The notes: a model not told the origin generated them from the letters alone. Positions 1 through 12,409 are shown, numbered from the stretch's first letter. The stretch: DNA of 64,000 nucleotides from Sinonovacula constricta (GCA_007844125.1 CM017556.1:23153954-23217953), one strand, 5' to 3'. Numbers and translations are program-made.

Positions 1-1056
1 ATTTCTACCAATTGATTGAAGGAAGTTTCTTATTGAGTGAATAAGCTTTATGTTCGTCATGTTTATGTTTCACTAATCACATTTTATTTTCCATTTACAA
101 CTGCCTTGATTAAAAAGGAACATTGTAAAAGGGTCATAAGGTTCGCTACCTTCTTTAGACTGTGTCATGCATTGTACATGGTATTAATAAACATTATATT
201 TACTTTACTACATCTTTTCTGGTACTGGTTGTGAACTATTCGTAACGAAGAAAACAGGGGATACTGGGCATAAGTTGTACCGTTTTGCTCGTTACCGCAC
301 CTTTTAATAGTTGCAAATATTACCATATTCTTGTTGTCTTTTAGTTACAAAGGAGCGTAATATAGAAGCCATGCTACCTTATTCATGTACTGACTGTGTC
401 TATTAGGCACGTTACCATAGAAACCGTTGTATTTATTTTCAATATTAAACCATATTATTTATTTGCACACGTAAAACACTTTTTATGAAAAGAAACACAA
501 GAAAGATGTTTTATCACTTTATCCGTTAAACATTCTATGGAAATATATATACCCTTGTATGAAAAGCTGCAAATAGACTTTATTGATGACCTTATCCTTA
601 AAATCCTTAGAGTCTGTATCTACTAACATTTATTTGACTACTACTACATATTTATTTTACTATTGTAAAATGATTAAAAAAATGCAGTAGGTATAAATAA
701 CATATTTTCTTTTATATTTTAACAACTAAATCAAGACGTCCCTTTCGAAAAATGCTAACGAAACTGACACACTAATGTCAATGTATTTATACAAATACAA
801 ATCGTGTTTGGGGTTGTGCACATACACGTGGTCAAAACGCACGTTGTAGACATTGCTTTGACCTCTAAGAGACTGCTTCGCAAAAAATTAAAATTATGTG
901 TGTTTTTAAACGTTTATGTCATCCAGTGTCATAACAATTCATTCAAAATAATTAAATATGAGAAAACTATTATACACAGACAAACAGCTGAATCATCAGT
1001 CTTTTCCTTCCTGTCAATCTTCCTGACGTGGACATAATAAGAACAAAAGAATATAC
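1..1056. other. AT-rich non-coding stretch, nothing identified
   Basis: No frame here gives a recognisable protein, and stop codons are dense on both strands. I see no RNA gene and no repeat structure beyond general AT-richness. Confidence 0.6.
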
Positions 1057-1408
<352 letters not shown>

Positions 1409-4400
1409 AATATGGTATTGTTAGGTTATATGGGTTATTCATTTAGATGCAGCGTAGGCTTAGAATGGTTCTTACAATGGTACTGGTAATGTTTTCCCTC
1501 TTATGTCAAGCTACTTATAAGATATCGATATGCAACAATATCTAGGGTAAATAAAAATGAACTAAAATTCTATAAAAATGTCTTTTGACCTTGTGTGCTA
1601 ACGAACGGGTTCGATAAATTTATTTAGTCCGCAATCACACCAGATCAAGTTTCATTAAATATGAGAAGTAAACACTTGGCGATATCAGTATCGGCGAGGG
1701 TTTTCTATGTTTGATGATAATAACATTTTAAAAATAATTATTATTATAAAAAATACTTTGCCATTTGCGTTGCTATCGTAACATTGAATATAAGTGTGTA
1801 GTTTGTACATCGTATTGAAATAGAAATACAAACGAACACAATAGTACATTAATACTAGCAGATTTTCAAGCTAATTTGATTTTTGGTATTAATTGTTTAA
1901 GCTCACGAGTGTATGGTGCTTTATTAATATGTTTAATGCATTTCATGAACCTCGTGTTATCAATACTTCAATATATACTTTTGTCTTGTTGAAATGTGTA
2001 TAATAAATGATTTCATCTCACACATCAAAATTACCAGCAACACCGTTGCTGCCTCACATTGCACTGCTTGGTCTAGGTTAGACGTTAAATCATTTTACTC
2101 TTTGTAGTCTAAAGCACTTCCTTGAAATTTGTTTAAGATTGACGTCTCTGATCATTAATTCATTTCCAAGTTTCCAATTTATTTGGCGAATTGGCATAAA
2201 AATAATTATCACACAATTCTTTCTAGACATATACATTAGCCAAATATAATTACACAAGGTCAGTCACGACAAATCGTTGGGGCATACCTTTAGTGAAGAC
2301 TGTTGACCGCTCAAAGAAGCCTACACGAGGGAAATTTTACAATTTTATTGTAGAGATCACAACACGAAATTAATGTGAGTAAAATAATTATTTTTCTTTG
2401 TCTTACACTAAATCCCATTGATTTTAAATGCTAAGCTAGAAATCGATTATGTGCATAGAAAACGTAACTAAATAAACTATAAAATAGATAAATAATGCAA
2501 GCGATCGCCATGCATGTTGTAATCGAATGAGTTAATAAATACTTATTTTAACAAAATTAATGCTGAATTCATTTACCTCGTAGTAGATGTAAACACTTGA
2601 GGTAATGGCACAAAATGAAAATCGGAGCAAATTTTGCGATCATGTTATTATAGTTGCAAAATATGCCCAAGTAGTTGTTACAAAGCTAAATAATTGACAA
2701 TGGAAGGTTCTGCGTGTATTTGCAAATAGGTTCTCTACTGTCACCGATAAAAACACAAACAAAATGCGTGTTCTTTAGTAAAAAGCACCTCAGTCTATAA
2801 TCCACGAAGTACTTAAGTACATTTCACTTACATTGATTAGATAAACATTAGAAGTATAAGAGCTTGAACGAAAGTTTTAAAACCGACCATACTCTTATCT
2901 TATGCATGTTCTATACGCATCTTATATTTAGTAATACATTTTGATAGCACTAGCCTGTTTATGTGCTTTGTGTCATCGATAAATATTACATTGTAGATCA
3001 GTAATTTTGTTTGCCATATCAAACATATGTCAAATGTATTTTTACATATCATAATTAAATATAAGTATTTCAAACTTAGTGTACAAACTGTGTATGCGAC
3101 ATGAGCATGGTATGAGTTTAAAACTGTTTTAATAAATGAGTCTTTTTTTACTTGACACGCTGCATTATTATCATGTCTCACATAAATAATAAAACCCTTA
3201 CATTCTCAAATGCAGTCAAAACCTGAAGTTCAGATACTTCAATAAGTGTCAATTTGCCGATTCGATTCAAAGTAGCATATTTAAGAAGCACGAACCTCAT
3301 TCATTTGTGTGTATGTCTTTTGTTTGTGTAAATGTATTACATAAAAGAAAGCGAGAATAAATACGTTTAAACTAACCTCACTCATCGTTTAGCTAAGCGG
3401 ACCGGTGGTAACCTCCTCGATACCCGTTTCAGGATTTCTGCTAATCGCATACTTATGCAAGTCTTTAAAGATGACAATTAACCCTTCTTAAGGCCTTGTA
3501 GCGAATCATATAACAAGATCTCTAGACTTGTTTGCCAAGGTCTGCTTTAGGTTAGACAGTTGTAAGGTTTTGATATCTATTTATACACGAGGTAATGGGG
3601 CTATTTTATGTAAAGTAGATTTGTATTTTATGCAAGTTTTCTGCGCAGATAATGTTGTTTTTTAATTATATTTAAAGGCAAAACAAAAACCTTTTTTAAC
3701 TTTTTTAAAACATTTTACTCAATGGACATTGAAAGAATAATGCGTTACCCATATGCGAATAATTGGTAAACACTCCAATCTGGTTAGGTAGGTTAAAGTT
3801 CGAATAAACTTGCAAATATAAACCATGTGAAAAATTCTGAAGTCCCATAGGAAAAAGTAAAAATACAAACCGTAATAATGTTAATGGTGACAAGCATTTA
3901 CTGAGGCAACTATTGATTCAGAAAGGAACAACTTTGCTCTATACAGCAAAGTTACATTGGAATAGACATTAAGTACTATGTGTATGTTTTCAAGAAATAA
4001 AAATGAAATAAAACCGTCAATATGGTGTTCGTGTTTTATATCCAGAAACAGGGCGAAATACCTAGAAGCAGACCTACAAATACCAAAGCTTACTTTTCTG
4101 TTTGTTTTTTCGCTTAAAAACGCAGTGTACAATCACGTATGCCTTTATTCTAGTATTCTAGTAAGTGTTTTGATTTAATACAAGTTGACAGTGGTTAGAG
4201 CTCCGAATACAAACAGTGTACTTTTAATTTGTACATCGGGACCGAATTGGTGCTTTCCATGAGGGAGCAATTAATTTGTATATACATTTTGCAAAATAAT
4301 GATCATAATAATGTCAAATACATCGCAAAAACCAATGATAACCATTAAAGTGACATCCAGCTACTTTGCTGTAAGACCTTCCCACATTAAGTCCTACAAC

Positions 4401-4526
4401 CTAAACGGGACTAAAATCCTGGTAGTAAAAGTCTAAGCGGTCAGAGGAGTTACTAGTTGGCAATTTCACCATTACACAATAACAACAATAACAACAACAA
4501 CTACAACTAATACTACCACTTATGAA
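1409..4526. other. AT-rich non-coding DNA
   Basis: No recognisable coding sequence. Short open frames (for example the minus-strand one at 2900-3181) have low-complexity, AT-driven composition and no family resemblance. The only patch that stands out is the tRNA-like promoter motif near 3390-3437. From about 4480 an impure CAA/CTA stretch leads into the ACT array. Confidence 0.55.
3390..3437 (+). repeat. tRNA-like pol III promoter patch, possible SINE head
   Basis: TAGCTAAGCGG at 3390-3400 fits the pol III A-box consensus TRGCNNAGYGG at every position. About 25 bases further on, GTTTCAGGATTTC (3425-3437) loosely resembles a decayed B box. The patch is GC-rich compared with its surroundings. 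This is how tRNA-derived SINE heads look, but I cannot fold a full cloverleaf and no second copy was seen in the window. Chance is a serious alternative. Confidence 0.25.
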
Positions 4527-4765
<239 letters not shown>

Positions 4766-7700
4766 ATAACATATGTTGACGTTCATTTCAGTTCAAACAA
4801 GTAGTCAGAACTCAAAATAAAAATAATTGCTTTGTGAGATGCATCCAACAAAACTATCAAATTTTGTTCGGAACAAAATAAACCATTATCCATATTACAC
4901 CGGATACAGTTTTGATAAAATGCAATCGCATTAGAAGCTCATATTGATATCCAGTGTCATGCAGAACTGACTTCCTGAATAAATTGTAATTATTTCTCGT
5001 TCTTTGACGGGGCTTTGTTGTCGTATTCAAAAAGAGACTTGTTCCGTCAGTACAATATCTAACATTTTTATTAGGAAGCACATTATGAAATGTTCAATTT
5101 AAATAAGAAATTTACTATTCTGAAAAAAAGATGTTTAGTGTGAATTGTGCTTTGTCCCTGCAATGAATAATAGGAGAAACAAATGCATTCAAGACTTGGG
5201 ATAATTCCAAATGATGTAACTTCGAGTACTGTCAAAATATTATTTCAAGGCATATACCACAATATTAATATTGTGACTATATGCAGTATTAGCAAAAAAG
5301 AAATATTAATTTTATTTTGATATCAAGGTGTATCAGCAAAATATTTCATATGAATTTAAGTTTACTTATCTATTTGTTACCATTTGGAATGTTTCTTATT
5401 TTAAAATAAAAATAATTGAAAGGCATTTGATTCCTTTTAAACGACACAATGCTCTTTATATCATGTATGATATTTCTGGTATTTACCCAAATGTTATGTA
5501 AGGGCTTTCTTATAAACACAAAGTTTTCGAGTTAAACAAAAACATTTGTGGAAAATGATATTGCGAATACACATTTGTTTAAAAAAGCCTTTGAATTACT
5601 TTAACATTTTACTAGGTAAGTTTGCTAGACTGATAAGCCGAAATGCAACGACACGTACCACGACATAATTTACTAAAATGTCAATTCGTAAAATATGAAA
5701 TACTGAACGAAAGTTGGTGTTTCGTTATTATTAAGCATTCCCAAGCTGAATCAGTTTAATGATACATGTATTTAATATTGCTAGTAATACAGCATAATAG
5801 ACAAAGACGACAGGCATAGTTTGAACTGGAAATCGGAAATAATTAAACATACTTAATTAGACTTGATAATGTTTGTCGCAATGAAGAAGACAATGTAAAT
5901 GGGTCTAAAAACCATCAATGAAAAGAACTACACAATCAAGATTAGTTTAGTTTCCGTTTATCTGTTTAAAAAGTGAAATGCCATCAGTATCAATTACAAA
6001 TTTCTAAAGGAATCGCGGTTATATCTGTTACAATAAATGACATTAAATTATCCAGCGAGCATTGTCAAATGTCGTTTGTCCATTTTACATTTCCTTTTCT
6101 CAATTTTAATATATGTTACAATACTCAGGAAACTTGTGTCCTATGCCTGTTTTAATATATTTGAATATCATTTTTGTGACTTTACTGACATGTATACGCG
6201 TGTTTAAAAAGGTTTAAACTCTTATAGGCTTCTGCACGCCTAAATCTATGGTTCATACGAGATATATATACATGTACGCACGAGAGTTATTAAAGTTATA
6301 TTGGTGACGAACAGTTTATTATGAGTGAAGTACATGTCTTGGTAGATCCAGCGCTGCAGCGATAGTCAGCTGCAAGGTCTCCTTAGGTGAACGCTTCAGT
6401 GTGTGTGTCCTTAACCAAATTGTTAACATCATTATATCGGTAGACACGATCAATAGGAAGTCCTATGTATACGTTCATTCCTTTCTATGAATAGCTTACT
6501 GAAACATAAGCCTTAGAGTATTTGTACGCGCAACCTTGCACATGCTAGTACATATGTAAATGGATCAAATATCCTATTCAGAGGAACAACTAATGTCGAA
6601 ATTCACTCTAGTCTTTTATTACCAACATTGCTTTAGGAAAAGAATGTCAAAGGAACAGGCGTTTCCCTACGGAAACAATTGATTTTTTCCTACAACAAGA
6701 CTGATAAATTCTGTGTTGACTGAAATGACCTGCTAAAAGCAAATTAAAAGAGTAATACAAATCTTAGAACTAATAAAACCAGCTGACTTAGGAGCTAAAC
6801 GTGAGTATACACCACTCGTACATGACAAACATGCATATAACAGCGTGCTTGGATGAAACCAGTACTCACAAAGGCTGTGGAAGTGATAGTTATATGCGTT
6901 TCCTTTGGTAAATCGCGAAGTATCCTATAATGGAAGACTGACTAAAGAATAAGAAATCTCCATCATTATCATCTTAAATATGTTTAATCCAGAGATTATT
7001 TGAAACTGCGAATGATGGACTGAAATTCGACAAGGTATCGCATGAACAGGGAATCTAGACATTAGGCAATGATTTAAGTATGACGCAAGGGGATCTATAC
7101 TTGGTCAAGAAGAGTAGAGCAAACACATTGATTGGCCTCTTGCAGGAACTGGTGGTGTCGTGAATTTTTATTAAAGCTCTTCATATTTACGGTCTATTCT
7201 ATAGCAATGCCTGAAATCTTGCGACTAACTGCAATCAGGTGGCATAAAATGTTTACACGGGAATAATCTTTTGGTAAAACAGTTGTCTCTGATTTTTAAG
7301 TAGAATTATATGTAACAGCGAAAGAACAGAAGTTGTTTTTTGTTGTGAGAAAAAACGTTTGACATCCTGACATAGACTGAAAAGATTGGTTGCATAAGAG
7401 GTTATCAAGGTGACAGTATCGTAGAGTTACACATATGTAATGCTAGTGAATGTCTTAAATATGCAATAAACCTACCAACGAAAGCTGGAGCTTCATATTA
7501 CGGTAAGGTTTACATTAAAGCTGGAAAGGAAATTAATGTAATGAGTTAGGCAAACTGAATTGATATTAATAATTTGAAAAACTCGAGCTTATGAAATCAA
7601 TCGCAAGGGAAGATTTGTATATGCAACAGATTCATGCACCATGATGAACTATGTTCTTTGTTTAGTAAAGCTATCCGTGCTTTTCTGGACACCGTTAGTA

Positions 7701-8230
7701 GGTAGAACTTATACATGTACGAAAGACATTTGCAAGAAAATATCATTAAGTATGTAGGAGAGGTTAAGACGTTTAACTGACATGAACATTTAAGCTTGCT
7801 GTTTTGTTGAAAACCTTACATATTTTTACAACTACACAATACATAGAAGAATGAGAATGGGCAGTATCAAACTATGGAGTATTGAAACGATACATGTTTA
7901 AAGCACTTTATCTTACATGCCTTTTGATCTCGCTAATTTGAGTATTGAAACGGGATTTAAAAGACATTTAAATTAATCGGCATTACTTAGAATATTTGCA
8001 TTGTACTTGCATTAAGACAGGAAAAATACACGAAACCGTACATGTGCTAATCAAACTTACTAACGTCCTTTGAAAATTTAAGCTATTAACTGAAATCATG
8101 GATTGCATTGAACCTTTTCATATAAATTTATCAGCAAAAGCGTGTTAATAAAATGAATTGTTTTGGAGTTTAATATGCGAGTATTTTAAACTATGATCAT
8201 ATCATATATGTTATTTATATTTTCTTTGTC
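4766..8230. other. AT-rich non-coding DNA
   Basis: No convincing exon, RNA gene or large repeat. The one noteworthy patch is a possible retroelement primer-binding sequence near 6298-6312. TACATGTA octamers occur at about 5764, 6272 and 7711. Confidence 0.5.
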
Positions 8231-8238
8231 TTTAACAA

Positions 8239-8283
8239 ATTTGCCAGAGGGATTCCGCAGTCCAGTTGACTTACACTTAATAT
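8239..8283 (+). pseudogene. Exon-like fragment A (LPEGFRSPV)
   Basis: The plus frame reads LTNLPEGFRSPVDLHLI and then a stop. It matches fragment B about 440 bp downstream, which reads SLNDLPEGLRSAVFWCKM. The two align in the same reading frame, with conservative changes (F/L, P/A, N/D), and their nucleotide similarity continues for some 20-30 bp after the shared core. No AG acceptor lies close upstream of this copy. The parent protein is not recognised. It could be a decayed duplicate exon or a fragment of a transposon gene. Confidence 0.3.
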
Positions 8284-8585
8284 AAGAAAATATATATACG
8301 AATCACTTTCTTAAATTACTTCCATTTTCATTAATTTGGACAGAAATACTCTCATTATGTAAGTTTAGTTCTAATTAAACACTTAATCAGAAGCTTGTCA
8401 TTATAAATCACCACTACCACATGCAGATTTAAATACGGTTTTATAATGAAAGATCGGAATTGATTTTACATTGTATATTTACCATAGTATCCGCACTATA
8501 CCGAATTTACTGGCTTTTGACATGAACTACTGAAACACGATTGATTTATTTTTTCTTTCGTCAGAATTGGAACAAATTGTTGCAT

Positions 8586-8613
8586 ATTAAGGCACATTAA
8601 GGCACATTAAGGC
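8586..8613. repeat. Short tandem repeat, about 3 x 10 bp
   Basis: The decamer ATTAAGGCAC occurs twice, followed by a third partial unit ending in GGCAG. It lies between the two exon-like fragments at 8.24 and 8.67 kb. Confidence 0.85.
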
Positions 8614-8664
8614 AGCCAAATGACGTAAAAAGAAATCAGAAGCTGGACCGTAATTCTTTTACAG

Positions 8665-8735
8665 TAGTATCATTAAATGATTTACCAGAGGGATTGCGAA
8701 GTGCAGTCTTTTGGTGTAAAATGAAGAAAATATAA
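8665..8735 (+). pseudogene. Exon-like fragment B (LPEGLRSAV)
   Basis: A pyrimidine-rich tract ends in TTTTACAG at 8657-8664, a fair splice acceptor. The frame that follows reads VSLNDLPEGLRSAVFWCKM, with a stop at 8733-8735. It is the better preserved of the two related fragments; the other lies about 440 bp upstream. If real it would be a short terminal exon of about 23 codons, but no poly(A) signal or donor partner is established. The protein family is not recognised. Confidence 0.3.
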
Positions 8736-10384
8736 AATGCTGCGTAGATTTGTAATGGTAATAAACAAAACTGTAATTCAGCATTCACCATGCATATCTC
8801 TTATTTGAAGGAATTACATGCATACTGCTTTTTTTCAAATGTTATATTGATATTATATTGACAATTAACAAAAAAAAAAACACATACTTTTTCCTTTCCT
8901 TGTTAACTTGAAACCTGGGTAATTTATATTTCAGAAGATGCTTAATGTCAGTTCTGATTTTAATCGGATACATTTCCACGTTCTTCAACTTTCAAAAAAA
9001 AATCAGACCACCAACAAGACAACACAAAAATACTCGACCAGCATAATAAAACTTCGGGTCAATTCCATTTTTATCAAAGGTGACGCAATACAAGAAGACA
9101 AAACAAATCAAAACAAAATACAAACAATGATGTTATTACATGCAAGAGCACACATGGAGCATGTCATTGTGTATTTGTTTGCATTTACCTTTTAAGGTAT
9201 AAGATTATACCTTTGTAATCAAAAAGGCCCCATTATACTTGTAATGCAAGCACGTATAAGTTTACTGCCAAAGACTTATTTAGTCAAAGCTTATTCAGAA
9301 TATATATTGTATGACTCATACTTGGAACACTTCAGCGTTGAACTTCTCAGCCCTTCAAAACAATGTTTTACTCATGACGTTGGTGAATTAGTATAACCCG
9401 GTCAAGCAGAAATGTAAATAGTTTCTATTCTGAAGACCAAAACACTCGCATCTAAAAATGAGCAATTATTAAAATTCCGGATCTTGGTTTTTCATTTGGA
9501 TGACGATATTTTGACATGACTGTTTCCATATTTACAAGTTAATACGAATCAAGATAAATGAAATGAGGTAAGAGTTATTATTATCTCAAAAAACACAAAC
9601 TTATTTTACTGTTGCATGAACAACACAAATAAGCAGAGCCCTCTTAATAATGCAACGACATTTCACTATGATATATTTTATTTAACGCGCGCGCCTACTT
9701 TAAAAACATCAACATTCAATATTAAAAGTACTTTATATGAAATCAGCGATATGTTGTTAATGTGTCAGTTTGACATAGATATTTATATAATTCGTATACG
9801 TACTGGCAATGTGCCGGTTCTTTTGATCTTTAATGCAATAATACTTGTTTAGTAAAACGTTTTACAGTACATCACACGAAAATCTTACATATGAATTTAA
9901 AAAGTCACTGTTAAATAATGGATTTATAATTAGTTTGTTTGACATACCCATTGATTCTAAAATGCAATCTTCCGATAACGAACAGAACCTTTTCAAAATA
10001 ATCATTTTTCATTCATTATCATTGTCAGTAAGAAGATATTACAAAGTTCTATGAGCGTTCCAACAAAAAGAAAAAGGTTTGCAGGTAATAATATAATAAA
10101 ACATTCTACCTAAACAAACTTGTCGATGTATTCAAAATGTGACGGCAAAAATATTTACAGACAACAGCACCTGACATTCGAGTGATAGTTTACCATCATT
10201 TCCTGAAGAAAATAATACATTTTCCTTGAAGATTAAAATTATCACCTGGAGTTTGAATTCCCGTAATTTATTTCTCAATATCCCTGATTTCGTCAGCAAT
10301 TGGGTGGTATCAACAATTTAACAGACTAAACCCTCACGGAAAAAATTTGACTGCTACATAAAATTCAGATTAATTACTTTCGCC
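8736..10384. other. AT-rich non-coding DNA
   Basis: Three open frames of 69-85 codons (8938-9195, 9616-9852, 9845-10054) have biased AT-rich composition and no recognisable motifs. I treat them as chance. No RNA gene or repeat was seen. Confidence 0.5.
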
Positions 10385-10390
10385 TTTATT
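10385..10390 (-). promoter_or_regulatory. AATAAA polyadenylation signal
   Basis: The minus strand reads AATAAA here, about 134 nt downstream of the minus-strand stop codon at 10524-10526. That spacing suits a short 3' UTR of the candidate gene just upstream. AATAAA is common by chance in AT-rich DNA, so it supports the gene model only weakly. Confidence 0.3.
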
Positions 10391-10523
10391 CTGACAGCAT
10401 ATGGCAAGCAGAAGTGTCAGATAATTGTTAAAAAAGAAAGACTTCTGTTGGGAAATATCGGGGATGAAAACTTTTATGATCCATCTGAACAGAAGCGATC
10501 AAGCATGGCGTACTCGTCAACTT

Positions 10524-10860
10524 TCATTCTGAAAACCGCTTCTGATACCGATGTTTGACTGTATCGTTCAACATGTCCTTGTCATAATCGAATGAATAGA
10601 AAAATAAGAATCTACTGTAAGAATCTACTGTAAGAATCTACAAACTAGCATTTGAAGCCCCATTCTTATTTAAAAAAACAACATGTGAGAAACCATAATC
10701 TTAAGGCCATTAGATTTCAGAGGTAAATTTATATGCTTGTCGAATTGTATTGTCGAGTCTGTTTAAAACACATTTCTATACAATATTACCTTTCGGAACG
10801 TTTCGGAAAACGATCCATTTTCTTGGCAAGATGGAAGGCGGTCAGAACTTCCATTGATCC
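10524..10860 (-). CDS. Candidate two-exon 3' end of an unidentified gene
   Basis: On the minus strand an open stretch (about 10860-10790) reads VRRGSMEVLTAFHLAKKMDR and continues to a good donor, GAAAG|GTAATA, at 10790/10789. An acceptor of the form TTCTTACAG at 10615 opens an exon (10614-10524) reading RFLFFYSFDYDKDMLNDTVK and onwards to a TGA. The phases agree (AG+T gives Ser), the intron would be 175 bp, and an AATAAA lies about 134 nt beyond the stop. Against it: an in-frame TGA lies just upstream of the first exon, the composition is ordinary, and no family is recognised. The frame choice is tentative. Several alternative splice pairings upstream (donor at 11004, acceptors near 10911-10924) also give short open products. 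Confidence 0.22.
10606..10640. repeat. 13-bp tandem repeat carrying repeated splice-acceptor-like sites
   Basis: AAGAATCTACTGT occurs twice in full and once in part. On the minus strand each full unit reads GATTCTTACAG, a pyrimidine-rich acceptor-like sequence. The array therefore offers duplicated acceptors 13 nt apart at the start of the candidate minus-strand exon. Confidence 0.85.
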
Positions 10861-11520
10861 TCTACGGACTCATGAATACATAATAATTGCCAAGACCCAC
10901 TGACGTTGGTATTTCAGCTGCAGTATTTACGATCTAATGTTTGGAGCTCCTTTGAGAAAACCAGGTTTGTTAATAATTCTCTGAAACATCAGGCCAATAC
11001 TTACCACTGAGACAATAATAAACAGAGGAATTGACACGAGTTGTCATTTAATACACAAACGTTTATTATACGAGTTCAGTAAAAGTGATAGTAAGCGAGC
11101 CTTTGTCGAACAAGTTTAAACAACTATTCCTCTTTTATTGAGGAATAGATAAGTAACCAATGGTCTGGTAGAGAGATACCCTTTCCAAGTCAAAGATAAA
11201 ATTTAAAAGAACTGCATATTTAACCATGATATAGTCAATTCAAGAGAACTTCAAACGGTACGATGTTTGTTTAACATACAAAACATAAGATAGCGATGTG
11301 CGACGAATGTCGATTTTGAGGCTTACTCAATTTTTACGCAGTAGCCATGACACAGGTATACACTTCTCAGCAGAAAAAAACAATAACTGAGTTTTAATAA
11401 GGTTTATCACAATGATTATATAATGGAGTTGTATAGTATAACAAGATTTAGTTAAGTTTAGATACATAATAGTGCATTTGCTTTTTTTCCTTCACATTCT
11501 ATCAGCTTTATACTTAAATA

Positions 11521-11526
11521 TTTATT
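11521..11526 (-). promoter_or_regulatory. AATAAA polyadenylation-like signal
   Basis: Minus-strand AATAAA, about 120 nt beyond the stop of the open segment at 11648-11818. Consistent with that segment being a terminal exon, but weak evidence in AT-rich DNA. Confidence 0.25.
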
Positions 11527-11647
11527 TCCAGCAATTAGCAATAACAAAATAGGAATTAGATTAATTGTCGACAATAATCATTGTTACCCATTGGCTACGC
11601 ACTTGCAGGCAAATTACAAATTATCAAGATTAATCATGACGCTTAAA

Positions 11648-11818
11648 GTACAACGGCATGCCTAGGTCTGCAAGGTTTCGCTGCAGTTCCAATTATATTC
11701 GTACCAGACGGTATTTCAGCCACTAGACTGAAATCATCTATCAATCGTCTGACGACCATATACCCATGCTTACAAAGAGATTGCACAGTGGTGACGTCAT
11801 ATGATTTATTTCTTTAAA
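11648..11818 (-). pseudogene. Minus-strand open segment with protein-like composition
   Basis: The frame is open for about 56 codons and ends in TAA. It contains SYDVTTVQSLCKHGYMVVRR, then LIDDFSLVAEIPSG, and finishes with KPCRPRHAVVL. The composition is less AT-driven than neighbouring random frames. An AATAAA follows about 120 nt after the stop, and the helicase fragment lies about 150 bp upstream on the same strand. The two may be parts of one decayed gene or captured gene fragment, but I cannot find a convincing acceptor and do not recognise the family. Chance remains possible. Confidence 0.25.
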
Positions 11819-11968
11819 CCGTTAAATCAACAGAGATTTTAACACATTGATGCCAATTGTGCATTGTCTATGAAACTGTTAAGATAATTTAAGCCCTATC
11901 CTCTGTTGTTTGAGAATGTTATGTTTTGCGACACATTTATCAAACTCCGCACAGGGTTTACGACATCG

Positions 11969-12160
11969 CTACGCTCGCTTAAAACCACTGCCATCATACA
12001 AAATCACTTGACGATAGCTTTTGCCGTAACCAACAGGCAGATTAGCTATGACGTCTTTTCCTGCCAACAGGGACTGCAGACACTCGATCTTTTTGGGTTT
12101 CGCTTTTATGGAGGAGTCAAACTCCGTTATTACTTTGTGAATTTCTTCAACAGTATCCAT
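11969..12160 (-). pseudogene. RecQ-like DNA helicase N-terminal fragment
   Basis: The minus-strand frame starts at an ATG (12160) and reads MDTVEEIHKVITEFDSS, then KPKKIECLQSLLAGKDVIAN, then LPVGYGKS. This resembles the start of the ATPase domain of RecQ-family superfamily 2 helicases. GYGKS is the Walker A motif, and the KPKxxEC stretch sits where the family has its Q motif, with Lys apparently in place of the usual Gln. Family proteins continue for several hundred residues (DEAH box and motifs III-VI). Here the similarity stops right after GKS: the next residues are YRQVILYDGSGFKRA and a stop. It is therefore a truncated gene, a single surviving exon (a weak donor CAA|GTGATT lies 12 bases after the GKS serine codon begins) or a captured fragment. 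The helicase call is from motif recognition only. Confidence 0.6.
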
Positions 12161-12179
12161 TGACTGTTTACATTGAACC

Positions 12180-12240
12180 GGTGTAACACTGAAATTTCGC
12201 CCTCGGCGAAAGGGCGGAAATGGCCGAGTTGTTACGATTG
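12180..12240 (-). promoter_or_regulatory. GC-rich promoter-like patch with hairpin upstream of helicase fragment
   Basis: This is a locally GC-rich block in AT-rich DNA, ending about 20 bp upstream of the minus-strand ATG at 12160. It contains a perfect 7-bp stem with a 3-base loop (TTTCGCC-CTC-GGCGAAA, 12195-12211) and, on the minus strand, CGGCCATTTCCGCCC. CpG-rich sequence just before an ATG is typical of animal housekeeping promoters. It could equally be the terminal part of a mobile element that carried the helicase fragment. Confidence 0.35.
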
Positions 12241-12372
12241 TAGTGATAAATACATTCTTTTTTTTTCTTTATCGTTAGAATTTGTTTTTTCATCCATTAT
12301 TAGTCGTTTTTCTAACATACACATTCATTCCGATTGTCATTTTACTGAACAAAAATTAAAAGTAAAAAAATC

Positions 12373-12398
12373 AAATTCTTCCAGATCTGGAAGAATTT
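12373..12398. repeat. Perfect 26-bp palindrome
   Basis: The half-site AAATTCTTCCAGA is followed immediately by its exact complement, TCTGGAAGAATTT, centred on AGATCT. All 26 bases are self-complementary with no spacer. It lies about 215 bp upstream of the helicase fragment on that fragment's strand. The GAA/TTC content loosely recalls heat-shock elements, but the spacing is not canonical. Confidence 0.9.
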
Positions 12399-12409
12399 CT
12401 GTGTGGTAG

